Shown: positions 16,342 through 23,817 of the stretch, piece by piece
Layout: every line of letters begins with the position of its first letter
How positions within the stretch are numbered: the first letter of the stretch is position 1
NCBI GenBank assembly: GCA_021772055.1
Contig: JAETNR010000015.1
Span: 19,924 to 83,923, forward strand
Source of the DNA: Blautia sp.
GTDB lineage: Bacteria; Bacillota; Clostridia; Lachnospirales; Lachnospiraceae
Length of the DNA: 64,000 bases
Reading direction: 5' to 3'
Notes under the pieces: generated by a model
Databases searched by the model: none
What the model was told of the DNA's origin: nothing
What the model saw: the letters and a program-made list of their open reading frames with translations, nothing else
Program-made: the position numbers and the translations under genes

Positions 16342-16785
16342 TTAAATTGTTGCTTCTAATATTTCTACGATTTTCCTCCCTGTATCCTTCTTGTTGCAAA
16401 ACACGAATTCAATGTTATATGCCACTTGAGCTGCATACATTTTTTCCATTAATTTCCGTCCAGACACCTTAGAAAAATCATCTTTATATCTGGCAACATC
16501 TCTTATAGTTCTGTATCCTTCTCCATGTTCACATAGAATATAAAACTTGACCTTATCTCTGTACGAACGTCTTATTTCCTTCCAAAATCGACTTCTGTCA
16601 GAGGAGCACAGATTTGTCAGAAGCTCATGAAGATTTTGTTTCCTGTCTACTGTGATATCCATTCTTTCCAAAACCATGTAATCCCCTGTTTCCAGACACT
16701 TTTCTATGTACGGAATTCCTTTCTCGCGAAAATATTGGAGGACATGTGCGTTTTTTTGCTCGCGTGTATCACAAATAATCGTCAT
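16342..16785 (-). CDS. ERCC4-domain nuclease 2
   Basis: A 147-residue protein with CDTREQK (residues 5-11), TGDYMVLERMDITVDRK (33-49) and a helical end closing NKKDTGRKIVEILEA. These are the ERCC4 nuclease metal-site elements. It is smaller than the ERCC4 protein at 11761-12291 and lacks its C-terminal insertion. It precedes the leader of the SPFH gene and follows the zinc-ribbon protein in the recombination cluster. Confidence 0.82.
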   Translation of the reverse strand: MTIICDTREQKNAHVLQYFREKGIPYIEKCLETGDYMVLERMDITVDRKQNLHELLTNLCSSDRSRFWKEIRRSYRDKVKFYILCEHGEGYRTIRDVARYKDDFSKVSGRKLMEKMYAAQVAYNIEFVFCNKKDTGRKIVEILEATI

Positions 16786-16797
16786 ATTGAGCTGCCC

Positions 16798-17289
16798 TTA
16801 TTCTTTATCTCCATTCATCTTTTCTTTTGCTTTTTTCATACACTCCAGGCACAAAACCCGGCCTGTATTACGTTTTGATATCTCTACCAATTCTGAAACA
16901 CTCTTGGAAGCAAGTGCCGTAATAATATTTCCACAGTCATCACACTTTATTTCCGTATATTCCTTGATCCGTATTCCAGTGGTTGCCTTTCCGGCAACTT
17001 TTACATTTGCCACATACAATATAACCTTTTTACCAATGCAGTCACGTGGTCTGGATCCATCAGCTCCAAACAATTTCATAAGTGTTTTTGTATTGGTTTT
17101 GTTAAGAATCATCGGTTTGCATTCTTCAAAAAATAACGACTGCTTCATACTCTTAGAATTGCTTTTCTGATCAAAGGCTTCTTTAAAGTCTATATCCTTG
17201 ATCGTTACAACTCGTTCCGCACCAACGTCACCTATTAACTCAGCATTAATAAAATTGGGATCCAGAACTTTTTCCCATGTCTCTATCAT
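16798..17289 (-). CDS. Zinc-ribbon phage protein of the recombination cluster
   Basis: A 163-residue protein. It begins MIETWEKVLDPNFINAELIG, has a basic, structured middle (KTLMKLFGADGSRPRDCIGK, VILYVANVKVAGKATTGIRI) and a C-terminal zinc ribbon CDDC ... CLEC. It overlaps the RecE-like nuclease gene by one base. Similar proteins lie beside recombination genes in Clostridia phages; a single-strand binding or mediator role would fit but is not shown. Confidence 0.65.
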   Translation of the reverse strand: MIETWEKVLDPNFINAELIGDVGAERVVTIKDIDFKEAFDQKSNSKSMKQSLFFEECKPMILNKTNTKTLMKLFGADGSRPRDCIGKKVILYVANVKVAGKATTGIRIKEYTEIKCDDCGNIITALASKSVSELVEISKRNTGRVLCLECMKKAKEKMNGDKE

Positions 17290-18071
17290 TACAAATCCTC
17301 CTCCATCAGTTCCGTTGCAATATTCATAGGTCCCTCATATCCATACCAATTACCTGTTTCTTTACAGGAATGATATATTCCAATAAGTTCCCGAAACTGG
17401 TCATATCCCTGAGCCACAAATTCAGGAGAACAGAAGTATACCCTCACGGCATATGGCGCTTTCTTTTCCTGGGCTATAAAAGCAAACCCATACTGTTCAA
17501 AGGTGTTCTGGAATACACCTTCCGTATACATCCCTGCCTGGAATTTATAACCATACTTCCTACAGGAGCGTTCAAAATGTCCATCTTCGCATGAATCTGT
17601 GCTTTTATAATCCACGATGTATTTCAGTCCATCGTATTCAGTCAAGCAATCAGGCCTGCACTTACATCTCTCGCCAGTCATATCATCTGTCCAGAAGAAA
17701 TCCTTTTCATGATCCCCCGCAAGAAGCTGCTTTGCCAATGGATTGGCCATTACTGCATCATACATAGCAATAATTACCGACATATCGTCACGACTCACCA
17801 GTTCCTTCTCATGCTCAAATGCTTCCACCTGATAACGTTCATATTCTTCTTTCCCGGCTTTAGTTCTTTTGTTAATTTCCGGCAGAACAATAAAATCATT
17901 GAAAAAATCATCTTTTTCCAAAACATATTTATGTAACGCCCTGCCAAACGCCAACGATTCCGAATCTACCGGATTTTCCATTGAATATTTAAAATGCAAC
18001 GGCGAACGGGCAATTTTAAAGAGCTCCGATCTGCTTATACCTTCTTCTGCCCTGTATTCTTTCTGTGACAT
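17289..18071 (-). CDS. RecE-like exonuclease (PD-(D/E)XK, DUF3799)
   Basis: A 260-residue protein. It opens with a helical region (EEGISRSELFKIARSPLHFK), then CKCRPDCLTEYDGLKYIVDYKST (about residues 136-158), the PD-(D/E)XK core with D ... DYK, and QAGMYTEGVF. This is the exodeoxyribonuclease VIII-like (DUF3799) family, which resects double-stranded ends for annealing by a partner. No RecT/Erf protein was recognised in the window, so the annealase may be the adjacent zinc-ribbon protein or encoded elsewhere. Confidence 0.85.
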   Translation of the reverse strand: MSQKEYRAEEGISRSELFKIARSPLHFKYSMENPVDSESLAFGRALHKYVLEKDDFFNDFIVLPEINKRTKAGKEEYERYQVEAFEHEKELVSRDDMSVIIAMYDAVMANPLAKQLLAGDHEKDFFWTDDMTGERCKCRPDCLTEYDGLKYIVDYKSTDSCEDGHFERSCRKYGYKFQAGMYTEGVFQNTFEQYGFAFIAQEKKAPYAVRVYFCSPEFVAQGYDQFRELIGIYHSCKETGNWYGYEGPMNIATELMEEDL

Positions 18072-18082
18072 CTTTTCCCCTC

Positions 18083-19513
18083 CTACAATTCATAAACAGT
18101 CAATTCGTTCTCATCAGTTGTCCTTGTAGAGATAAACTGCAAGCCTTTTTCTTTACATTTTTTGTAAAGGCGCTCCCTCATATTGGTAGACAGCTTCTCA
18201 ACTCCATCAATTAGGATAATCTGCAAACCTGACGGGTTTTGAATCGCCACGTCAATGCACAGATCCAGTCTCTCCCCTTCTGATAAATTGCTAACCGGAA
18301 GCCCATTAATTAATGGAATCCCATTTTTTACGGTAAGTCCGTCAATCGGTATTGTTGCTGTTTCGAGTATCTCCCCTGGAAGTGTTCTCGCTTTTTCAAT
18401 CTTTTTCGTAAGCAGATTAGACTGTTCTGAGAGATTCTCTACATCTTTTTCCAACAACAGCATTCTTCTCCATTCATTGACGTGGGACTTCATTTTCTCA
18501 ACTTCCGCTGCCTGCTTCTGCAGGCCATCAATCGGTTGCGTTTCTTTATCTGCATATTCGGAATATGATGCAACCTCTTTGTCAAACTGCGCCACATCTT
18601 TTTCATATTTACTGTTAATTACAGAGATCTTGTCCTTTTTGATTCCATCAAGCCCAGCTTTCTCTTTTTCCAACGAAACAATTCGCTCTCTCAGTGTTGC
18701 CAGATCCGTATCAATAGCGTTGCTCTTTGACGTAATCTCACGATCAAGTGCCGCCATAGCAATTTCTCTATCAGCTTCAAATTTTCTGATTTTACCGTCG
18801 CGTCCATCTTTCAGCCTTTTTGCAGTCTCAATCTGTTCATTTTCTATCCTGATTTTTTCGATATCAGAATACAGATTACTTAAACTCACATCCTCCCACT
18901 GTTTTCCATCGTATCCAACAGGGAGAGCCGCTTTAATCTCTTCGATTACAGCCTTTTTTGCCCTGGCCGTCCGGTTAATATCTTGCCGCGTCTGAAAATA
19001 TACACCATCCTCCGCCTGTATATCATTGAGTACAGCAAGAATATTTTGATCGTAATTTACATCTGCCGGAAGTTCTCCAAACCATTCTTTTATCGTATCC
19101 AGTGTCCAAGGGTAATCAATCATATCAAGAATAATAGCATTCTGCTGCTTTGGCTCCATAGCCATGAATTCCACAGGAGAAAGCTGCAGAGGAGTAATGA
19201 TCTCCTTTAAAAAAGACTCCGGACTTGGAACGGACAGGCCATTCTTTTTGACAGATTTATAATCAGACTGGTTCGTACGCGATTTGCGATTAATCATAAG
19301 CCCAGAATCTGTCTCAATTATGATTTCTCCTTCAGTTTCTCCGTTTCGCACAATGTACTCACGGCTCGATTTATTGGTAAGCGCATACCGTATTGCATCA
19401 ATTACAGATGTTTTTCCCGTTCCATTTGCTCCAGTCAGTTCACGATCACTGGAATCTGCTTCATACTCTTTGATTCCAAATAAATTCTTAATTTTTATCT
19501 TTGAAATTTTCAT
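18083..19513 (-). CDS. SbcC/RecF-like AAA ATPase
   Basis: A 476-residue protein: Walker A GANGTGKTS (about residues 28-36), a long coiled region with K/E-rich repeats (about 190-370), signature LSEGERL and Walker B IILIDGVE near the end. This is the AAA_23/RecF layout of DNA-end processing ATPases. In phages such proteins pair with nucleases; here the RecE-like nuclease gene follows directly. Walker B is followed by Gly-Val-Glu rather than the more usual Glu after Asp. Confidence 0.87.
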   Translation of the reverse strand: MKISKIKIKNLFGIKEYEADSSDRELTGANGTGKTSVIDAIRYALTNKSSREYIVRNGETEGEIIIETDSGLMINRKSRTNQSDYKSVKKNGLSVPSPESFLKEIITPLQLSPVEFMAMEPKQQNAIILDMIDYPWTLDTIKEWFGELPADVNYDQNILAVLNDIQAEDGVYFQTRQDINRTARAKKAVIEEIKAALPVGYDGKQWEDVSLSNLYSDIEKIRIENEQIETAKRLKDGRDGKIRKFEADREIAMAALDREITSKSNAIDTDLATLRERIVSLEKEKAGLDGIKKDKISVINSKYEKDVAQFDKEVASYSEYADKETQPIDGLQKQAAEVEKMKSHVNEWRRMLLLEKDVENLSEQSNLLTKKIEKARTLPGEILETATIPIDGLTVKNGIPLINGLPVSNLSEGERLDLCIDVAIQNPSGLQIILIDGVEKLSTNMRERLYKKCKEKGLQFISTRTTDENELTVYEL

Positions 19514-19516
19514 AAA

Positions 19517-19798
19517 TTACTCCTTTTCTTCACTGTTTTCGCCACAGCACTTCCCCTTCTCAAGAATCCCAAGAATGTGTTCCTTTGCCTTTTCATAATT
19601 TCTTGCTGATTCATCAGCCAGTACAGGATCTTCATAGATGGAATATGCTCCATCCAGTTTCTTCTCGGAATCAAATCCATTGTCCTGAATGTTGATATCG
19701 GTATTCGCACCCGTGCAGTACCTAACTGACATATAAGCATTTGTTTCTTCCTGGACTCTCAGAAATAAGTCCAGTAATTCTCTTTTTTTCCTGCTCAA
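19517..19798 (-). CDS. Phage protein of unknown function, 93 residues
   Basis: It starts MSRKKRELLDLFLRVQEETN and continues AYMSVRYCTGANTDINIQDN, ending in an acidic tail (KCCGENSEEKE). It has a helical start and end. It directly precedes the ATPase gene (three bases apart), so it probably shares its transcript. Confidence 0.6.
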   Translation of the reverse strand: MSRKKRELLDLFLRVQEETNAYMSVRYCTGANTDINIQDNGFDSEKKLDGAYSIYEDPVLADESARNYEKAKEHILGILEKGKCCGENSEEKE

Positions 19799-19849
19799 AC
19801 ACTTGGTTTTTCCTCCAATTCCGCCTATACTAAGGCTGGGTTAAATTAT

Positions 19850-20071
19850 TTAAGTCCTCATTTGCTTGCCGGCGTGAGGGCTTTTGTGTTTGTAGTGGCA
19901 ATCCACTACTTCCATCGTGTCCTTGTCGATGATTTTCAAGCTCCCGTCATCCTTGCTGACAATATGCAGATAATCATTATCCTCAAACTTGTACATCCAG
20001 TTTTCCGGATTCAAGCCACACTTGGAAAGTAGTATCTTTTGATTCCTCAAAAGCTTTTTCGGCTGCTTCAA
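19850..20071 (-). CDS. DUF6906-like small protein, nested TTG start
   Basis: A TTG at 20071 with GGAGGAAAGAGA upstream gives 73 residues beginning MKQPKKLLRNQKILLSKCGL and continuing NPENWMYKFEDNDYLHIVSK. The pattern M-K-x-x-K-x-L-x-x-x-Q-K-x-L-L-x-x-x-G-L-N-P-x-N-W-x-Y matches small phage proteins of the DUF6906 type. The first 89 bases lie inside the upstream membrane-protein gene in another frame. A longer version starting at 20212 would need a basic, unlikely N-terminus. Confidence 0.7.
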   Translation of the reverse strand: MKQPKKLLRNQKILLSKCGLNPENWMYKFEDNDYLHIVSKDDGSLKIIDKDTMEVVDCHYKHKSPHAGKQMRT

Positions 20072-20279
20072 TCTCTTTCCTCCTCCTTTCCTCCAGGGCG
20101 TTTTCATGAGCTTCTTTGCGCTCTGCTGCTGCCCATAATCTATATCCAACTGCTGCCACCGCGAACGATGCTGCTGTAAGGATTGCACAAGGTTTTGCTG
20201 TGGGGCCATCAAGGCCGGATCCGCAGATTAGGAAGGCGAGTGCTCCGGATCCGAATAAAACTAAACTACTTTTTCTCAT
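19983..20279 (-). CDS. Small membrane protein with coiled tail
   Basis: A 98-residue protein: two short hydrophobic spans (LVLFGSGALAFLICGSG and ILTAASFAVAAVGYRLW), then a charged coil (ERKEAHENALEERRRKEIEA) and QVWLESGKLDVQV. No known family. The ATG at 20279 overlaps the TGA of the HTH gene. Its 3' 89 bases overlap the DUF6906-like gene. Confidence 0.6.
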   Translation of the reverse strand: MRKSSLVLFGSGALAFLICGSGLDGPTAKPCAILTAASFAVAAVGYRLWAAAERKEAHENALEERRRKEIEAAEKAFEESKDTTFQVWLESGKLDVQV

Positions 20280-20599
20280 ACTCCCTCGATTCTTACGGGC
20301 TTATTTTCCCATCCGATAATTTTCGAAATTTCAGCAGGATTAAACACCGGAACATATTTTCTTGTATTCTTCTCGCGTAGCCTGCGCCTGTATGTCATAT
20401 AGTCGATAAATACCAATACATTCACCAATACTATATTCCCATCATTGATAATCGCATAATCGCTGTAACGCCCGTTCCGGATTTCTTCTTCAATTTCTTT
20501 CAGCCTAGAATAAACTGTTGTTTTTCCAATATGGAATTCATCTGCCAGTTGTTGCTTTGGCATATACGGATATCCTCTGATGGATTCTATGTAAGTCAT
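20276..20599 (-). CDS. HTH-type phage regulator
   Basis: A 107-residue protein with a helix-turn-helix (MPKQQLADEFHIGKTTVYSR, residues about 13-32), then an EEIEEEIRNGRYSDYAI strand region and a basic tail. Proteins of this form occur in Firmicute prophages as early transcription regulators; its position early in the minus-strand operon fits that. Confidence 0.7.
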   Translation of the reverse strand: MTYIESIRGYPYMPKQQLADEFHIGKTTVYSRLKEIEEEIRNGRYSDYAIINDGNIVLVNVLVFIDYMTYRRRLREKNTRKYVPVFNPAEISKIIGWENKPVRIEGV

Positions 20600-20616
20600 A
20601 ATAGTAACCCTTTCGC

Positions 20617-20814
20617 TTAATTTTCTTCCTTTCGATACTCTACGTTTTCTGCGGCAAATAAAATCGCTTTACTTGCAACCTCTCTGAAAGACATTGCGCT
20701 TTCGTTAAAAATATCAACCAAAGCGTTATATGCTTCAGGCGTTACCTTAACAACGCAGTCTTTACTCTCTGAAACCTTCTGTCGTTTCTTTGCCTGAATT
20801 ATGAATTTATCCAT
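20617..20814 (-). CDS. Ribbon-helix-helix-like small protein
   Basis: A 65-residue protein starting MDKFIIQAKKRQKVSESKDC, with VKVTPEAYNALVDIFNESAM, then FREVASKAILFAAENV: a strand and two helices as in Arc/MetJ-type ribbon-helix-helix repressors. The ATG at 20814 has AGGAGGT upstream; the open frame extends back but has no ribosome site. Confidence 0.6.
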   Translation of the reverse strand: MDKFIIQAKKRQKVSESKDCVVKVTPEAYNALVDIFNESAMSFREVASKAILFAAENVEYRKEEN

Positions 20815-21001
20815 GACTTTTACCTCCTGCATTTTTCTTCTTTAAAAAATTCATCAGCGTGTTGCGAAGAGATTCATCTTTACAGTGGATTTCTGTATTT
20901 ACTTCAATCACAACATCATCTCCATAAAAAATATCTTTATTCGTATCCGCTTCAAATTCCGGACAATTGTGACATCTACCCATAACTTTTAAAGTAATCA
21001 C
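20807..21001 (-). CDS. Small phage protein with CHNC motif
   Basis: The GTG at 21001 follows AGAGGT by six bases and gives 64 residues: MITLKVMGRCHNCPEFEADT and VVIEVNTEIHCKDESLRNTL. The R-C-H-N-C-P-E-F segment recurs in phages of gut Firmicutes. A longer frame upstream exists but its N-terminus is unlikely. Function unknown. Confidence 0.6.
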   Translation of the reverse strand: MITLKVMGRCHNCPEFEADTNKDIFYGDDVVIEVNTEIHCKDESLRNTLMNFLKKKNAGGKSHG

Positions 21002-21056
21002 TTTATTACCTCTTCTTTCTATAAAAGCTTTCAAAAAATAATCGTATATCAGGACA

Positions 21057-21230
21057 TTAATCAGAAGTGGTAAACCATGCACCAAGAAATATAAGTCCTG
21101 AAACCCCAAGCGACACAAGCCAAGCTATTAATGCTTCTGAGCCTTCTAAACCAATGCCAACAGTTAAGCCAGCGAATACTAATATCAAAATCAAAGATCC
21201 TATTATCTTCCGTTTCATATTCCGTTTCAT
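21057..21230 (-). CDS. Two-span small membrane protein
   Basis: It starts MKRNMKRKIIGSLILILVFA, with two hydrophobic segments (SLILILVFAGLTVGIGL and LIAWLVSLGVSGLIFLGAW) and the end FTTSD. Positive N-terminus and two helices suggest an inner-membrane protein. Starts at 21242, 21230 or 21218 are possible; no ribosome site clearly decides. Confidence 0.5.
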   Translation of the reverse strand: MKRNMKRKIIGSLILILVFAGLTVGIGLEGSEALIAWLVSLGVSGLIFLGAWFTTSD

Positions 21231-21255
21231 ATTCACCCACATCCTACTTTCTGAA

Positions 21256-21408
21256 TCATACTGATATATCGCTGAATACTCTTCGTCCCATATTTGCCAA
21301 TGTATTTTTTAGTTTCTCAATTTGGTTTTGTACTTCCACGATTAAGCCAAGAGTGTTCTCCTTGTCTACTTTCACAGACAAATACATTCTATCTTCATGT
21401 TCCCACAT
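21256..21408 (-). CDS. Small phage protein, 50 residues
   Basis: An ATG at 21408 with GGGGTGA upstream encodes MWEHEDRMYLSVKVDKENTL, GLIVEVQNQIEKLKNTLANM and ends VFSDISV. A strand followed by a coiled helix is predicted. It is the first minus-strand gene left of the plus-strand promoter at 21463, so transcription in both directions starts near here. Confidence 0.55.
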   Translation of the reverse strand: MWEHEDRMYLSVKVDKENTLGLIVEVQNQIEKLKNTLANMGRRVFSDISV

Positions 21409-21462
21409 ATTTTTCACCCCGCTTTCTGTTTATGAAAGAAAGTGTATTTTACTCACCTTCGG

Positions 21463-21519
21463 TTGATTTAGTGTTTAATATCTCCTATAATTAAAGTACA
21501 GGCACTGCCATGCCGAGTA
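21463..21519 (+). promoter_or_regulatory. Promoter copy A with conserved transcript start
   Basis: TTGATT (21463-21468), 17 bases, TATAAT (21486-21491). From 21496 a 24-base stretch begins GTACAGGCACTGCC and ends ATGCCGAGTA at 21519; it includes the inverted repeat GGCA-CTGCCA-TGCC. The same stretch and promoter recur at 23818-23874. It drives the DUF2513 gene at 21542. Confidence 0.75.
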
Positions 21520-21541
21520 CTGAAGAAAAAGGAGCAATCTT

Positions 21542-21949
21542 ATGAAACTTAGTCTGAGTTGTATTCGCGATACCCTTGTTACTCTCGAGGATTGGCTTAT
21601 ACTAAATAACAACCTAGAGTTCATATCCCTTAGTTTGGATGAAATTTGCAAATCGTCCGAAATGCTAAAACATTCCAAATCAGATATCGCTTATACTCTT
21701 GTAATATTAAATGAAGCAGGATTTATAGAAGCTATAATTGATTATGGCGACTTCAATTGCATCTGCGAATTGGAGGTTATACGTCTCACGTATTCCGGTC
21801 ATCAATTCATTGATGCCATACGTCCGCAAGCAACATGGGATAAAATTTATGATGTTGCTGAAAAAACTGGGTTAAAATCAGTTTCTGCCATAATGAAAAT
21901 AGCAGATGCCTTGCTTCCAGAAACCATAAAACATGCGCTTCATCCCTAA
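21542..21949 (+). CDS. DUF2513 domain protein
   Basis: A 135-residue protein starting MKLSLSCIRDTLVTLEDWLI, with HSKSDIAYTLVILNEAGFIE (winged-helix like) and RLTYSGHQFIDAIRPQATWD. The L-T-x-x-G-H-x-F-x-D-x-I-R motif marks DUF2513, a phage and chromosomal family thought to be DNA-binding regulators. AAAAAGGAG stands before the ATG. It is one of the few plus-strand genes in the module and has its own promoter (21463-21491). Confidence 0.85.
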   Translation: MKLSLSCIRDTLVTLEDWLILNNNLEFISLSLDEICKSSEMLKHSKSDIAYTLVILNEAGFIEAIIDYGDFNCICELEVIRLTYSGHQFIDAIRPQATWDKIYDVAEKTGLKSVSAIMKIADALLPETIKHALHP

Positions 21950-21955
21950 GCCCAC

Positions 21956-22004
21956 GCGGAGTCTATTAGATTTCTGGTGGACTCCCGCAAAAAACTGCGG
22001 TTTT
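21956..22004 (+). terminator. Terminator after DUF2513 gene
   Basis: GCGGAGTC (21956-21963) pairs with GACTCCCGC (21980-21988) with one bulge, and CCGC-aaaaaact-GCGG followed by TTTTC (21985-22004) forms the shorter alternative. It lies seven bases past the stop codon and extends into the end of the convergent gene. Confidence 0.6.
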
Positions 22005-22154
22005 CATATATTTTTGTATCCCTGCGTCATTGCTCTCATTCACAGTTTTCTCAAAAATGTTTGCAATTGATTTAGCGTCTACAGGAGAAACTTTTCTTTT
22101 ATTCAGTACATCAATTAATTCTTCCACAACTTCTATCATTTGATTTCTGTTCAT
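21966..22154 (-). CDS. Small phage protein, 62 residues
   Basis: It starts MNRNQMIEVVEELIDVLNKR, then KVSPVDAKSIANIFEKTVNE, and ends FCGSPPEI. Helical. The ATG at 22154 has GGGGTGAG upstream. It follows the frameshifted MSEKEK-type gene. Confidence 0.5.
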   Translation of the reverse strand: MNRNQMIEVVEELIDVLNKRKVSPVDAKSIANIFEKTVNESNDAGIQKYMKTAVFCGSPPEI

Positions 22155-22312
22155 TTATCTCACCCCACTTTTTCTCCGAGTCAACTTCCTGTGCTTCTTT
22201 CATGATGCTCATTCCCTCGGCTACGCCAAGAAGTCGTTCCTTCTTTGCGTCTGGAAGATCAGATACGATATCTGAAAGTCTTTCTATAATCTGTTTTTTC
22301 TTTTTCTGACAT
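22111..22312 (-). pseudogene. Frameshifted copy of the MSEKEK-type small protein
   Basis: The ATG at 22312 has GGAGGTGAAAAA before it and starts MSEKEKT, like the intact paralogue at 23649-23798 (MSEKEKKIMEKLSDIV). Here one extra A in a run of six (22301-22310 region) moves the rest into another frame, where the homologous sequence IIERLSDIVSDLPDAKKE continues, followed by RLLGVAEGMSIMKEAQE. Either the copy is broken, or slippage restores it. The reading frame after the shift stays open to 22111. Confidence 0.6.
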
Positions 22313-22337
22313 TTTTTCACCTCCAAATATGATAGTA

Positions 22338-22366
22338 TTGACATTTTGGCTCTCTACTCCTATTCT
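22338..22366 (+). promoter_or_regulatory. Promoter of the 68-residue plus-strand gene
   Basis: TTGACA (22338-22343), 17 bases, TATTCT (22361-22366). It precedes the TTG-started gene at 22417. It lacks the transcript-start block shared by the promoters at 21463 and 23818. Confidence 0.6.
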
Positions 22367-22416
22367 TGAGTTACAGGTTTTACCAAAACCGAGTTTATAG
22401 AAAGGAGTATAAAATA

Positions 22417-22623
22417 TTGGTTGATAAAGAAATAGTTAAGGACACTATTATCGAAGCTACTAACGATATTCATTTCGAAACAGTTGCCAGCTTGTCTAAA
22501 GATGAATTTATCGAAGTATTATCTTCTGCAATTTCAGGTGTGATGAACAGTTCAGCATTTTCTGAAAGCGTATCGGAAGATATGGCGTCCCGTTCTGTCC
22601 GTAGAAGTCGTGGTAGGTTATAG
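22417..22623 (+). CDS. Small phage protein, 68 residues, TTG start
   Basis: The TTG at 22417 follows AAAGGAG by nine bases and gives MVDKEIVKDTIIEATNDIHF, ETVASLSKDEFIEVLSSAIS and a basic end (RRSRGRL). Starting at the in-frame ATG 51 bases earlier would put the promoter's -10 box next to the start codon, and it has no ribosome site. Function unknown. Confidence 0.55.
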   Translation: MVDKEIVKDTIIEATNDIHFETVASLSKDEFIEVLSSAISGVMNSSAFSESVSEDMASRSVRRSRGRL

Positions 22624-22642
22624 TTTCAACTTCTGCCATATC

Positions 22643-22682
22643 GCTACCGAGGATTCCTTTTTTTAAGTTGAACCTAGGTAGC
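22643..22682. terminator. Bidirectional terminator-like hairpin
   Basis: GCTACCGAGG (22643-22652) and CCTAGGTAGC (22673-22682) pair with one mismatch; the loop carries a run of seven T. It lies between the convergent genes at 22417-22623 and 22690-22857. Confidence 0.5.
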
Positions 22683-22689
22683 TGGCTTC

Positions 22690-22857
22690 TTATTTCTCTG
22701 CATCAGCATCTTCCAATACTTCCTTGCTTTTTCCTGCAAGCTCATGTCTAACGCTCTCTGTTTCCACAAGAAGATTCCTCGCCAGCCTTTCTATCTCATC
22801 TAGCTTTCCAAGGACGCTCTCTCTGTCAACGTCGATTTCAATTCTCATTGTTCTCAT
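22690..22857 (-). CDS. Small acidic coiled-coil protein, 55 residues
   Basis: An ATG at 22857 with AGGTGAAA upstream encodes MRTMRIEIDVDRESVLGKLD, EIERLARNLLVETESVRHEL and ends KEVLEDADAEK. One strand followed by a long amphipathic helix. It lies directly downstream of the antirepressor gene. Confidence 0.55.
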   Translation of the reverse strand: MRTMRIEIDVDRESVLGKLDEIERLARNLLVETESVRHELAGKSKEVLEDADAEK

Positions 22858-22862
22858 TTGTT

Positions 22863-23642
22863 TCACCTCACTTTCTCTTCTAGCAAAAACTTATTAATAA
22901 AATACTGTTGTCCCTTTCCAGTAACCTTCGTTGTTCGGTTGATTCTTACAGAACCATCTGGATTATTAACAGTGGATTCTTTTACTTCAAACAATCCCTG
23001 TTCCATAGCCCTCTGTGTTGGCATATTTCTGTCTGCACCATTGCGCTTAATCAGGTATCCGTTTTCACGCATCCATTCAAACAGCCTCTTTTGCCCTGTC
23101 TCGATTCCGTTCTGCCTAATAATCTTCGCAAGGTCTCCAATCAGGATGGATGTACGACTGGTTGATACGGCATCTGCGAAAATCTCTTTTGGCTTCATGC
23201 GCTTCACATCTTCCTGAAGAAGTTTGTTCTTTTCACGTTCTTCTTTCAGTGCGGTGAATGCCTTGATTGCCATGTCTGGATTATTCAGAAGGTCATCCAC
23301 AGCATACATGCCGTGCTTTCGGATAGAAGGAAGAACTTCTGATGTTACCCAGTGCTTGAACTTCTTTGCGGATTCAAGTTTGCTGGAAAGAATCAGGCTG
23401 TATAGACCGGATTCGTTGATAAGAGCTGTCTGTGTTTTTACCACATTCCCGTTTTGGGAATCTGCTTCTAATGTCTTTAAAATACGGTCTTCTTCGTTTA
23501 CATGCGTGGAAACTGCTTTGCTTGCATTTGAGTATCCAAGTGCAACCGCCACATCTTTTCCAACAAACCAAGGCTCATTATCAATAGTTACTGTTCGGAT
23601 TTCGCCGAATTCTTCATTGCTGAAGATCTGTAAATCACTCAA
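22863..23642 (-). CDS. Phage antirepressor (BRO-N plus KilA-C type)
   Basis: A 259-residue protein. N-terminal BRO domain: EFGEIRTVTIDNEPWFVGKD, VAVALGYSNASKAVSTHV, ALINESGLYSLILSSKLESA, KKFKHWVTSEVLPSIRKHG. C-terminal KilAC: KRLFEWMRENGYLIKRNGAD, then RTTKVTGKGQQYFINKFL. This two-domain layout is typical of phage antirepressors that bind and inactivate repressors. The TTG at 23642 follows AAAGGATGATGTGAA; no ATG fits. Confidence 0.9.
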   Translation of the reverse strand: MSDLQIFSNEEFGEIRTVTIDNEPWFVGKDVAVALGYSNASKAVSTHVNEEDRILKTLEADSQNGNVVKTQTALINESGLYSLILSSKLESAKKFKHWVTSEVLPSIRKHGMYAVDDLLNNPDMAIKAFTALKEEREKNKLLQEDVKRMKPKEIFADAVSTSRTSILIGDLAKIIRQNGIETGQKRLFEWMRENGYLIKRNGADRNMPTQRAMEQGLFEVKESTVNNPDGSVRINRTTKVTGKGQQYFINKFLLEEKVR

Positions 23643-23648
23643 TTCACA

Positions 23649-23798
23649 TCATCCTTTCTTACTAGAATCATTTTCCTGTGCTTCTTTCATGATACTCATT
23701 CCTTCTGCTACACCGAGAAGTCTTTCTTTCTTGGTATCAGGCAGACCGGAGACGATATCTGAAAGTTTTTCCATAATCTTCTTTTCTTTTTCTGACAT
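23649..23798 (-). CDS. MSEKEK-type small protein, intact copy
   Basis: An ATG at 23798 with AAGGAAG upstream encodes 49 residues: MSEKEKKIMEKLSDIVSGLP, DTKKERLLGVAEGMSIMKEA and QENDSSKKG. The frameshifted paralogue is at 22111-22312. It overlaps the antirepressor region closely (6 bases to its start codon) and probably shares its transcript. Function unknown. Confidence 0.65.
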   Translation of the reverse strand: MSEKEKKIMEKLSDIVSGLPDTKKERLLGVAEGMSIMKEAQENDSSKKG

Positions 23799-23817
23799 TG
23801 TTACACTTCCTTTCTGG

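Noticed and set aside
19850..20212. 120-codon version of the DUF6906-like protein
   Set aside because: Its N-terminus is a basic, repetitive read of another gene's sequence, while the TTG at 20071 with a good ribosome site gives the family pattern.
21475..21678. Antisense frame to the DUF2513 gene
   Set aside because: It overlaps promoter copy A and the start of a well-supported gene, and lacks a ribosome site.
22111..22344. 77-codon frame as a normal gene starting at 22344
   Set aside because: The real ribosome site and ATG at 22312 are in another frame that matches the intact paralogue; this indicates a frameshift instead.
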